Origin: Micromonospora cathayae | GTDB lineage: Bacteria; Actinomycetota; Actinomycetes; Mycobacteriales; Micromonosporaceae | NCBI RefSeq assembly: GCF_028993575.1 | Contig: NZ_CP118615.1 | Span: 2,914,001 to 2,978,000, forward strand | Reading direction: 5' to 3' | DNA length: 64,000 bases | Shown: piece after piece, positions 57,310 to 64,000 of the stretch | How the letters are laid out: every line of letters begins with the position of its first letter | How positions within the stretch are numbered: position 1 is the stretch's first letter | The notes under the pieces: model-generated | What the model was told of the DNA's origin: nothing | Databases searched by the model: none | The model's input: the letters and a program-made list of their open reading frames with translations, nothing else | Made by a program: the position numbers and the translations under genes

Positions 57310-57458
57310 CAGCGTCACCGGTCCGTCCCGTTCAGGGGCGGGCTGTTTCGCTTCTGTCGGGTCTTCATCGGCCTCCCACCCGGTCCACGGCCGGCGCGGA
57401 GGACATGGTTAGACTACGGCGGCACCGCTCGACAGGGCGGTGAAGCAGGAAAAGTCTT

Positions 57459-57531
57459 GGCCCCGTCGTCTAGCGGCCCAGGACGCCGCCCTCTCAAGGC
57501 GGTAGCGCCGGTTCGAATCCGGTCGGGGCTA
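57459..57531 (+). tRNA. tRNA-Glu (anticodon CTC), copy 2
   Basis: Sequence identical to the tRNA at 57237-57309. Here the genomic CCA follows directly after the discriminator A (57532-57534), unlike copy 1. Confidence 0.95.
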
Positions 57532-57616
57532 CCACACCAGCCGGCCCGCCTCACCTCTGAGGCGGGCCGCTCCCATTCCCACCCCTCCCGGCGCACCCCG
57601 GCCCCCCGGCCCTCAG

Positions 57617-57679
57617 CGTTGATCATGAAGTTATTGCCACGCGCATCGGCGTGTCGCGTCACTAACTTCATGATCAACG
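57617..57679. repeat. 63-bp palindromic element (REP/MITE-like)
   Basis: Perfect 17-bp terminal arms CGTTGATCATGAAGTTA and complement (57617-57633 / 57663-57679), with an inner CACGC/GCGTG hairpin. The arms are A/T-rich against their surroundings. It lies between tRNA-Glu and ndgR. It looks like a dispersed intergenic palindrome, probably repeated elsewhere in the genome, and may also terminate transcription. Confidence 0.7.
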
Positions 57680-57732
57680 AGGCGAGGGCGGGCGAGGGCG
57701 AGGGCGGGCTGGGGGCGGGTGGGGGTGGGGGG

Positions 57733-58431
57733 TTAGAGGCCGGAGAGGCGTTGGCCGGCGCGGACGACGGCCATGGCGTGGCGTTCGCCGGGGCGGCGGC
57801 CGAGGCGCTCGATCGGGCCGGAGATGCTGATCGCGGCGATCACCCGGCCGGTGCGGTCCCGGATCGGGGCCGAGACGCTGGCCACACCGGCCTCCCGTTC
57901 GGCGACGCTCTGCGCCCAGCCCCGGCGGCGTACCTCGGCCAGGGTGCGGCCGGTGAACTTGGCGCGCGGCAGCAGCGGCATCACCGCCTCCGGCGGCTCC
58001 CAGGCCAGCAGGATCTGGGCCGCCGAGCCGGCCGTCATCGGCAGCACCGAACCGACCGGGACGGTGTCCCGTAGCCCGCTGGCGCGCTCGGCGGCGGCCA
58101 CGCAGACCCGCTCGTCGGCCCGGCGCAGGTAGAGCTGGGCGCTCTCCCCGGTGGCGTCGCGCAGCGCGGCCAGCAGCGGCTCCGCGGCGGTCAGCAGCAC
58201 GTCCGGGGCGGCGTTGGCCAGCTCGCCCAGGCGGGGGCCGGGACGCCACCGCCCCTGGGTGTCCCGGACCAGCATCCGGTGGATCTCCAGCGCCTGCGCC
58301 AGCCGGTGGGCCGTGGCCCTGGGCAGCTTGGTGCGATCAACGAGTTCGGCCAGGCTGGCGCCGTCGACACAGGCGGCCAGGATGACCACCGCCTTGTCGA
58401 GAACGCCGACACCGCTCATACTGTGTCCCAC
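57733..58431 (-). CDS. ndgR: IclR-family regulator of leucine genes (NdgR/LtbR)
   Basis: 232 residues: N-terminal winged helix (SGVGVLDKAVVILAACVDGA, LPRATAHRLAQALEIHRMLV) and C-terminal IclR effector domain (~75-232; LPMTAGSAAQILLAWEPPEA). Orthologues NdgR (Streptomyces) and LtbR (Corynebacterium) sit divergently upstream of leuCD and control leucine and other amino acid genes; the same arrangement is present here with a 37-base gap to leuC. A start at 58419 (MSGVGVLDK) is equally possible. Confidence 0.9.
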   Translation of the reverse strand: MGHSMSGVGVLDKAVVILAACVDGASLAELVDRTKLPRATAHRLAQALEIHRMLVRDTQGRWRPGPRLGELANAAPDVLLTAAEPLLAALRDATGESAQLYLRRADERVCVAAAERASGLRDTVPVGSVLPMTAGSAAQILLAWEPPEAVMPLLPRAKFTGRTLAEVRRRGWAQSVAEREAGVASVSAPIRDRTGRVIAAISISGPIERLGRRPGERHAMAVVRAGQRLSGL

Positions 58432-58468
58432 AAGCCGAAACTTACCTCCCAGAATTTAGGATGTCCAG

Positions 58469-59914
58469 ATGGTGGGAGTCACTCCGAAGCCAAAGACCTT
58501 GGCCGAGAAGGTCTGGGACGCGCACGTCGTGCGGGCCGCCGAGGGCGAACCCGACCTGCTCTACATCGACCTGCACCTGCTGCACGAGGTCACCAGCCCG
58601 CAGGCGTTCGACGGCCTCCGGCTGGCCGGTCGCCGGGTCCGCCGTACCGACCTGACCGTCGCGACCGAGGACCACAACACCCCGACCGGGTACGCCGACC
58701 CGGCGTTCTCCCGGCGGCGCGGTGACCTGCTCACCATCGCCGACCCGACCTCGCGTACCCAGATCGAGACGTTGCGCCGCAACTGCGCCGAGTTCGGCGT
58801 ACGGCTGCACCCGCTGGGCGACGAGAACCAGGGCATCGTGCACGTCATCGGGCCGCAGCTCGGCCTCACCCAGCCCGGCATGACCATCGTCTGTGGCGAT
58901 TCGCACACCGCCACCCACGGCGCGTTCGGCGCGCTGGCCTTCGGCATCGGCACCAGTGAGGTCGAACACGTGCTGGCCACCCAGACCCTGCCGCAGGCCC
59001 GCCCGAAGACCATGGCGGTGAACGTGGTCGGCCAGCTCGGCCCCGGGGTCACCGCCAAGGACCTGGTCCTCGCGCTGATCACCCAGGTCGGCACCGGCGG
59101 CGGACGCGGCCACATCGTGGAGTACCGGGGCGAGGCCATCCGCGCCCTGTCCATGGAAGGCCGGATGACGATCGCCAACATGTCCATCGAGTGGGGCGCG
59201 AAGGCCGGCATGATCGCGCCGGACGAGACCACCTTCGGCTACCTCAAGGGGCGGCCGAACGCGCCCCAGGGGGCCGACTGGGACGCCGCGGTGGCGTACT
59301 GGCGGACCCTGCCCACCGACGACGGCGCGGTCTTCGACGCCGAGGTCACCCTGGACGCCTCGACGGTGACCCCGTTCGTCACCTGGGGCACCAACCCGGG
59401 GCAGGGCGCGCCGCTCGGTGCCGCCGTGCCGGACCCGGAGGAGTTCGGCACCGAGGCCGAGCGGACCGCCGCCCGGCGGGCGCTGGAGTACATGGACCTG
59501 AGCCCCGGCACCGCCCTGCGCGACCTGGCGGTGGACGTGGTGTTCGTCGGCTCCTGCACCAACGGCCGGCTGGAGGATCTGCGCGCCGCCGCCGACGTGC
59601 TGCGCGGACGCCAGGTGGCCGACGGGGTACGCATGCTGGTGGTGCCCGGTTCCGCCGCGGTACGGCAGGCCGCCGAGTCGGAGGGGCTGGACAAGATCTT
59701 CACCGACGCCGGTGCGGAGTGGCGGTTCGCCGGCTGTTCCATGTGTCTGGGCATGAACCCGGACACCCTCTCCCCGGGGCAGCGCTCGGCCTCCACCTCC
59801 AACCGCAACTTCGAGGGCCGGCAGGGCCGGGGCGGTCGTACCCACCTGGTGTCGCCTCCGGTCGCCGCCGCCACCGCCGTCATCGGCAAGCTGGCCGCGC
59901 CGGCCGATCTGTGA
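58469..59914 (+). CDS. leuC: 3-isopropylmalate dehydratase large subunit
   Basis: 481-residue aconitase-fold subunit that isomerises 2- to 3-isopropylmalate with LeuD. Fe-S ligands: Cys in [10 protein letters not shown] and the pair in [11 protein letters not shown]. Other motifs: [39 protein letters not shown] is 8 bases upstream. The 37-base gap to divergent ndgR must hold both promoters; it is A/T-rich (CCCAGAATTTAGGA). Confidence 0.96.
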   Translation: MVGVTPKPKTLAEKVWDAHVVRAAEGEPDLLYIDLHLLHEVTSPQAFDGLRLAGRRVRRTDLTVATEDHNTPTGYADPAFSRRRGDLLTIADPTSRTQIETLRRNCAEFGVRLHPLGDENQGIVHVIGPQLGLTQPGMTIVCGDSHTATHGAFGALAFGIGTSEVEHVLATQTLPQARPKTMAVNVVGQLGPGVTAKDLVLALITQVGTGGGRGHIVEYRGEAIRALSMEGRMTIANMSIEWGAKAGMIAPDETTFGYLKGRPNAPQGADWDAAVAYWRTLPTDDGAVFDAEVTLDASTVTPFVTWGTNPGQGAPLGAAVPDPEEFGTEAERTAARRALEYMDLSPGTALRDLAVDVVFVGSCTNGRLEDLRAAADVLRGRQVADGVRMLVVPGSAAVRQAAESEGLDKIFTDAGAEWRFAGCSMCLGMNPDTLSPGQRSASTSNRNFEGRQGRGGRTHLVSPPVAAATAVIGKLAAPADL

Positions 59915-59930
59915 AGGGATAACCGAGACG

Positions 59931-60518
59931 ATGGACAGCTTCACCACGCACACCGGCACCGCCGTGCCGTTGCGCCGTTCCAATGTGGACACCGATCAGA
60001 TCATCCCCGCCGTGTACCTCAAGCGGGTGACCCGGACCGGTTTCGCCGACGGCCTCTTCAGCGCCTGGCGGGAGGACCCGGGATTCGTGTTGAACGATTC
60101 CTCGTATTCCGGAGCGTCGATTCTGGTCGCCGGCCCGGAGTTCGGCACCGGCTCCTCCCGGGAACACGCCGTGTGGGCCCTGCGGGACTGGGGGTTCCGG
60201 GCGGTGATCTCGCCCCGCTTCGGTGACATCTTCCGCGGCAACGCGTTGAAGGAGGGACTCCTCCCGGTCGAGCTGGAATTGAAGACCGTCGAGGAACTCT
60301 GGGGCCGGCTGGAGGCCGACCCGACCACCCCGGTCACCGTCGACCTGACCACCCGCGAGGTACGGGTCGGCGCGGACACCTGGCCCTTCCCGCTGGACGA
60401 CTTCAGCCGCTGGCGGCTCATCGAGGGCTTGGATGACATTGGACTGACCCTCCGCCACGAGGCCGACATCACCGCGTACGAGGCTCGGCGGTCGCCGTTC
60501 CTGCCGGTGCTGGCATAG
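59931..60518 (+). CDS. leuD: 3-isopropylmalate dehydratase small subunit
   Basis: 195 residues: [32 protein letters not shown] start, the [17 protein letters not shown] swivel motif and IISP-like [16 protein letters not shown]. Partner of LeuC, 16 bases downstream. A 14-bp hairpin terminator follows. Confidence 0.96.
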   Translation: MDSFTTHTGTAVPLRRSNVDTDQIIPAVYLKRVTRTGFADGLFSAWREDPGFVLNDSSYSGASILVAGPEFGTGSSREHAVWALRDWGFRAVISPRFGDIFRGNALKEGLLPVELELKTVEELWGRLEADPTTPVTVDLTTREVRVGADTWPFPLDDFSRWRLIEGLDDIGLTLRHEADITAYEARRSPFLPVLA

Positions 60519-60544
60519 CCGTTCGTCCGTCCACCGCTTGGGTT

Positions 60545-60576
60545 TTCGCCCCCGCCGGTCCTCCGGCGGGGGCGAA
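60545..60576 (+). terminator. leuCD terminator
   Basis: Perfect 14-bp stem TTCGCCCCCGCCGG and complement with a TCCT loop, 26 bases after leuD. Confidence 0.8.
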
Positions 60577-60690
60577 TCCGTTACGACACAAGGGCTTTTT
60601 TCCGCCGAATGTTTGTGTCCGGGCAGCAGAGGGCATACCGTGCGCGCAGAATGGCTCGCGTCGAGTCAGTTGCACAATCGGGAGGAAGTC

Positions 60691-61482
60691 GTGAACAAGG
60701 CCGAGCTCATCGAGGCGCTCGCCGCTCGCCTGGGAGACCGGAAGGCGGCGACTGCGGCGCTCGACGCGGTCCTCGCGGAGGTTCAGGCGGCGGTGGCCAA
60801 GGGCGAGAAGGTGTCCATCACCGGGTTCGGAGCGTTCGAGAAGCGTGTACGCGCTGCCCGAACAGCCCGGAACCCCCGCACCGGAGAGGCGGTGAAGGTC
60901 AAGAAGACATCCGTGCCGACCTTCCGGCCGGGTGCGGGCTTCAAGGAACTGGTGGCCAGCGGCAAGGCGCCGAAGGCCACGACCGCCGCGAAGAAGACCG
61001 CGACCGCCACCAAGACGACGGCGGCGGCCAAGACCACCGGTGCCAAGGCGACCGGTGCGAAGGCGGCCGGCACCAAGGCCACCGGGGCGAAGGCCGCCGG
61101 AGCCAAGGCGACCGGGGCCAAGGCCACCGGCGCTCGGAAGACCACCGCTGCGGCGAAGGCCGCCCCGGCGACGGCCACCAAGGCCGCGACGAAGGCGACC
61201 ACCAAGGCGGCCGGTACGAAGACGGCCGGCAGCAAGGCCACCGGCACGAAGGCGGCCGGTACCAAGGCGGCCGGGGCGAAGGCCGCTCCGGCCAAGAAGA
61301 GCGCGGCGACCAAGACCGCCGCCGCGAAGAAGACGACCACGGCGAAGAAGGCCGGCACCACGGCGGCCAAGAGCGCCACGGCGGCCAAGAGCACCACCGC
61401 CAAGGCCACCACGGCCAAGAGCACGGCGGCGAAGAAGTCGCCGGCCCGGAAGGCACCGGCGAAGAAGACCGCCACCCGCTGA
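60691..61482 (+). CDS. hupS: HU-family histone-like protein with long Lys/Ala tail
   Basis: 263 residues. Residues 1-~90 are a canonical HU domain ([49 protein letters not shown]). Residues ~95-263 are a low-complexity tail of KAAGTKATG / KKTTTAKKA type, like eukaryotic H1 and HupS/Hlp of actinobacteria. It compacts the nucleoid; the tail binds DNA non-specifically. GTG start after GGAGGAA. Location next to leuD is conserved with Streptomyces hupS. The tail DNA is repetitive and prone to length change. Confidence 0.92.
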   Translation: MNKAELIEALAARLGDRKAATAALDAVLAEVQAAVAKGEKVSITGFGAFEKRVRAARTARNPRTGEAVKVKKTSVPTFRPGAGFKELVASGKAPKATTAAKKTATATKTTAAAKTTGAKATGAKAAGTKATGAKAAGAKATGAKATGARKTTAAAKAAPATATKAATKATTKAAGTKTAGSKATGTKAAGTKAAGAKAAPAKKSAATKTAAAKKTTTAKKAGTTAAKSATAAKSTTAKATTAKSTAAKKSPARKAPAKKTATR

Positions 61483-61495
61483 CCGGCAGCCCGGA

Positions 61496-61528
61496 AAGGG
61501 GCGTCCACCGTCGAGGTGGACGCCCCTT
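61496..61528 (+). terminator. hupS terminator
   Basis: Perfect 14-bp stem AAGGGGCGTCCACC and complement with a GTCGA loop, 13 bases after the stop codon. Confidence 0.8.
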
Positions 61529-61638
61529 CTCCGTCCTGGGGGACGGGGCCGTTCAACGGCGCTGCGGCGGTCCGGCGGGGACGGTTCGTTCAGCGGCGTT
61601 CCGGTGTCCGGCGGGCCGTCGGGGGGAGGGCGGGCCGT

Positions 61639-62568
61639 TCAGAGGCGGTCGGGGGGGAGCAGGCCGTCGGCGGTGAACGCCAACAGCCAGCCACCGCCCT
61701 TGTCGGTGCCGAAGTCGTCAGCGCGGCCGGTCAGCTGGGCCAGGGCGGGCGGGATCACCTTGCCCTGGCTGCACACCACCGCCGGGGCACCCGACGCGGC
61801 CAGCTCGGTCAGCCGGGCCGCCGCGGCCAGGGCCTGTTCCACCCGCTGCTGACCCGGTTCCGGCTCGTTCAGGGTCCGGTCCACCTCGATCGGCAGGTCC
61901 AGCAGCTCGGCCAGCGGGTGCAGCGTCTGCACACAGCGGCGCGCCGAGGCGGAGAGCAGGCGTACCGGCCGGAGCACCGCCACCAGCCGGGCCAGCGTAC
62001 GGGCCTGGGCCCAGCCGGTGGCGTCGAGCGGACGGGCCGTGTCCGGACCGGACCAGGTGCCCCGGGACCCGGCGTGGGCGTGCCGGACCAGCGCCACCGT
62101 GCCGGTCACCGGCGGCAGGGCCGCGAACGCGCGCAGCACCTCGGCGTCGTGCGGGTAGCTGACCAGCTCGGTCGCCGCGTCGACCGGCAGCCAGCGTACG
62201 TCGTCGACCTCGGTGCCGGGCAGGAAACCGCCGTCGCCCACCGCCCGCATCGACCAGTAGTCGACCACCTTCGGTCGGCCCTCGCTGTGGTACGTCGAGG
62301 ACGGCAGTCGTACCTGCGGCACCGCCCGGACGTCGGTCTCCTCGGCGACCTCGCGGACCGCCGCGAGCAGCGGGTGCTCGCCCGGCTCCAGCTTGCCCTT
62401 GGGCAGCGACCAGTCCCCGTACCGGGGCCGGTGCACCAGGCAGACCTCGACCCCGCCGGCGAGGTCGACGCGGCCGTCGACGGGACCACCGCCGGCGGCC
62501 GGTAGCCCCGCCGCCCCGCCGGCGGCCGGTCGCCACGCCACCCCGCCGGCGGCCCGGATGACGGTCAC
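61639..62568 (-). CDS. MutT1-like protein: NUDIX plus histidine phosphatase
   Basis: 309 residues. The NUDIX domain (~1-150) has the box GKLEPGEHPLLAAVREVAEE then TDV; the histidine phosphatase domain (~155-309) begins ALVRHAHAGSRG (RHG-type catalytic His). This two-domain layout is that of mycobacterial MutT1, which hydrolyses 8-oxo-dGTP/GTP and diadenosine polyphosphates. An insertion of Gly/Ala residues (~10-30) is unusual. GTG start overlaps the upstream CYTH/CHAD stop by 4 bases (GTGA). Confidence 0.9.
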   Translation of the reverse strand: MTVIRAAGGVAWRPAAGGAAGLPAAGGGPVDGRVDLAGGVEVCLVHRPRYGDWSLPKGKLEPGEHPLLAAVREVAEETDVRAVPQVRLPSSTYHSEGRPKVVDYWSMRAVGDGGFLPGTEVDDVRWLPVDAATELVSYPHDAEVLRAFAALPPVTGTVALVRHAHAGSRGTWSGPDTARPLDATGWAQARTLARLVAVLRPVRLLSASARRCVQTLHPLAELLDLPIEVDRTLNEPEPGQQRVEQALAAAARLTELAASGAPAVVCSQGKVIPPALAQLTGRADDFGTDKGGGWLLAFTADGLLPPDRL

Positions 62569-64000
62569 GTCAGCCAGCCTCTCCGGTGGCCGACCACCGT
62601 GCGCCAGCGCTCGGGGAACGCGGCCCGGGCCCGGTGGACCGCCTGGCGTTCCCGTTCGGTCAGTCGGCCGGCGGTCACCGCCAGCACCGGATCGTCCGGG
62701 TGGGCCAGCGCCAGCTCCGTCCAGGTCTCGGCGGCCACCGCCGCGTCCTGGTGCGCGCCGAGCAGATCCTGCGCCTCCTTCAGCGCCAGGGCCAGGTCGG
62801 CCGCGCCGCCGCCGGCCACCGGGGCGACCGCCTCCAGCGCGTACCGGGCGCGTTTGCCCTCCTTGCGGATCTCGTGCCAGGTCTCGTCCGGGCCGAGCGG
62901 GTCGAGCGCGGGGACCCCAGCGTGCCGCTTGGTGCCCTCGGCCAGCCGCCGCCACGGCTTGGCGGCCAGCTTGCGCAGCGTCCGCTTCGCCGGGGCGTCG
63001 GCCCGCGTGGTGAGCCGGGGCGCGCGGGCCGCCTCGACCAGGGACTCCAGCAGGGCCAGGTAGCGGGGGGAACGCAGCGCCTCGTCCACCTCGGCCGCCG
63101 CCGCGTCCCGCCGGGCCGCGAGCGCGGCGTCCAGCCGGTCCACCGCAGCCCGGTCCAGCGGGTCGACCGGATCCGCGTCGGCCGTGCGCCGCAGCCGTTC
63201 CCGCAGCACGTCGACGTCCCGTACCGCGCCGAGCACCCCGCCCAACCAGCTCAGTTCGGTGCGCAGCGGGCCCGCCCAATCGGGCTCCACCAGGCGGGCG
63301 AAGGTGCGCAGGTCGCTGCGGAGCCGCCGGCAGCCGACCCGCATCTTCCGTACCGCGTCCAGGTCGCCGGCCTCGCCGTGCAGGCGTACCAGCGGGTCGT
63401 TGCGGAGGATGCGGCGGACCCCGCGCCGGACCGCCTCGGTGACCACGTCGCCGGCCGTGGGGCGTCGCGGCAGGTCGGCCCGGCCGGCCACGTCGGGTGC
63501 CTCCCCGGCGGCCGGGCCCAGCGCCCTGACGTGCTTGGCGACGAACACCCCGCGGTGCGCCCCGGCGGCGATGAGCAGCTCCTCCACCCGGTCGAGCAGG
63601 TCGTCGGCGGCGGTGCCGCGCTCGACCTCCACCTCCCGGAAGCTGCTGTCGGCGGTGGCCGCGCCGCCGGTGGCCACCGTGGTCACCTGGTCCTCGACCA
63701 CCTCGACGAGCAGCGCCCCGTCCGGGTCGTGCAGCGTCCGGCGGTGCCGCACCGTGTTGACCAGCGCCACCGGCCGCAGCGGCGCACCCCGGTGGTACGC
63801 GGTGACCAGCGCGACCAGCTCGTCCGGGACGGTGTCGGCGGGGCCGGGACGGGAGATCTCGTACCGCCGTTCCGGGGTGCGGGTCGGCAGCTTCACCGTC
63901 CACGGCCGGTCGTCGCCCACCCGGTGCCGCAGCGACACCCCGGACCGGGCCAGCCGCAGGTCGGCGGTGTCGAAGTAGGTGGCGTCCAGGGTCACCGGTT
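62565..64000 (-). CDS. CYTH/CHAD domain protein, 5' end beyond the window
   Basis: At least 478 residues; the frame runs off the right edge. The visible N-terminal part is a CYTH (triphosphate tunnel) domain lacking its first strand (TYFDTADLRLARSGVSLRHR, WTVKLPTR, EVVEDQVTT, FREVEVERG), so the true start is outside. The CHAD domain (~185-476) has VRKMRVGCRRLRSDLRTF and HEIRKEGKRARYALE, His/Lys/Arg-rich helices that bind polyphosphate. Coupled to the MutT1-like gene by GTGA, suggesting a shared role in (poly)phosphate or nucleotide metabolism. Confidence 0.9.
   Translation of the reverse strand, partial: PVTLDATYFDTADLRLARSGVSLRHRVGDDRPWTVKLPTRTPERRYEISRPGPADTVPDELVALVTAYHRGAPLRPVALVNTVRHRRTLHDPDGALLVEVVEDQVTTVATGGAATADSSFREVEVERGTAADDLLDRVEELLIAAGAHRGVFVAKHVRALGPAAGEAPDVAGRADLPRRPTAGDVVTEAVRRGVRRILRNDPLVRLHGEAGDLDAVRKMRVGCRRLRSDLRTFARLVEPDWAGPLRTELSWLGGVLGAVRDVDVLRERLRRTADADPVDPLDRAAVDRLDAALAARRDAAAAEVDEALRSPRYLALLESLVEAARAPRLTTRADAPAKRTLRKLAAKPWRRLAEGTKRHAGVPALDPLGPDETWHEIRKEGKRARYALEAVAPVAGGGAADLALALKEAQDLLGAHQDAAVAAETWTELALAHPDDPVLAVTAGRLTERERQAVHRARAAFPERWRTVVGHRRGWLT

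Noticed and set aside
62569..63903. Long N-terminal extension of the MutT1-like gene
   Set aside because: Runs through the CYTH/CHAD gene in another frame on the same strand; composition is low-complexity Arg/Gly/Ala. GTG at 62568 matches the NUDIX start.

Overview
The window comes from a high-GC actinomycete, most likely Micromonosporaceae. Reasons: very high G+C with strong third-position G/C bias, GTG starts, short-overlap (ATGA) gene coupling, long T-poor terminator hairpins, carbohydrate-binding secreted enzymes, and the ndgR/leuC/leuD/HU arrangement familiar from filamentous actinomycetes. This is inferred from gene content and composition; no database search was run.

Layout. 1-8 kb is accessory: a three-repeat secreted protein, an AAA ATPase/RloB pair that looks like a phage-defence module, a NUDIX hydrolase tail-to-tail with an XRE/TPR regulator, and a translationally coupled trio (DivIVA-like protein, 83-aa protein, 667-aa Cys-motif protein) of unknown role. 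8-11.2 kb holds AraC, VOC and short UvrA-like genes resembling a self-regulated drug-resistance cassette. 11.3-13.3 kb is a secreted GH26 mannanase with its own promoter and two matching palindromic sites. 13.4-28 kb carries most of branched-chain amino acid synthesis (ilvD, ilvB-ilvN-ilvC, leuB, ilvE) plus serA, a membrane GGDEF-EAL protein and an ApbE-like protein. 28.2-38.5 kb is a giant secreted RHS/YD polymorphic toxin (3,264 aa) with thirteen 108-aa tandem repeats, a CdiA-type nuclease-like tip and a following CdiI-like immunity gene. 38.5-46.6 kb has a Tat lipoprotein, a protein tyrosine phosphatase, a PRC-barrel protein, ahpC-ahpD, cimA and an EEP-family phosphatase/nuclease. 46.8-50.8 kb is a tight MoxR-DUF58-VWA-serine protease operon. 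50.8-57 kb holds ArfB, DUF4180, a GDSL hydrolase with CBM2, a putative glycosylase, a membrane protein and a fumarylacetoacetase-family enzyme. 57-64 kb has three tRNAs, ndgR, leuC-leuD, a histone-like HU protein with a long Lys/Ala tail, a MutT1-like protein and a CYTH/CHAD protein cut by the window edge.

How the genes fit together. Together ilvD, ilvBNC, leuB, leuCD, ilvE and cimA supply nearly the whole valine/leucine/isoleucine route; leuA and ilvA are absent, and cimA offers a threonine-independent entry to isoleucine. Two of these units appear attenuated: upstream of ilvB and of cimA there is a short leader ORF ending in branched-chain codons of A/T-ending, locally rare type (GTA CTT; ATT ATT), then a hairpin starting at the leader stop codon, then a terminator with a T run. 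ndgR, divergent from leuC, is the likely local regulator of leuCD. The most promising items for new biology are the repeat-armoured toxin/immunity locus, the ATPase/RloB pair, the DivIVA/Cys-motif trio and the secreted repeat-domain family with copies at both 0 and 46 kb.
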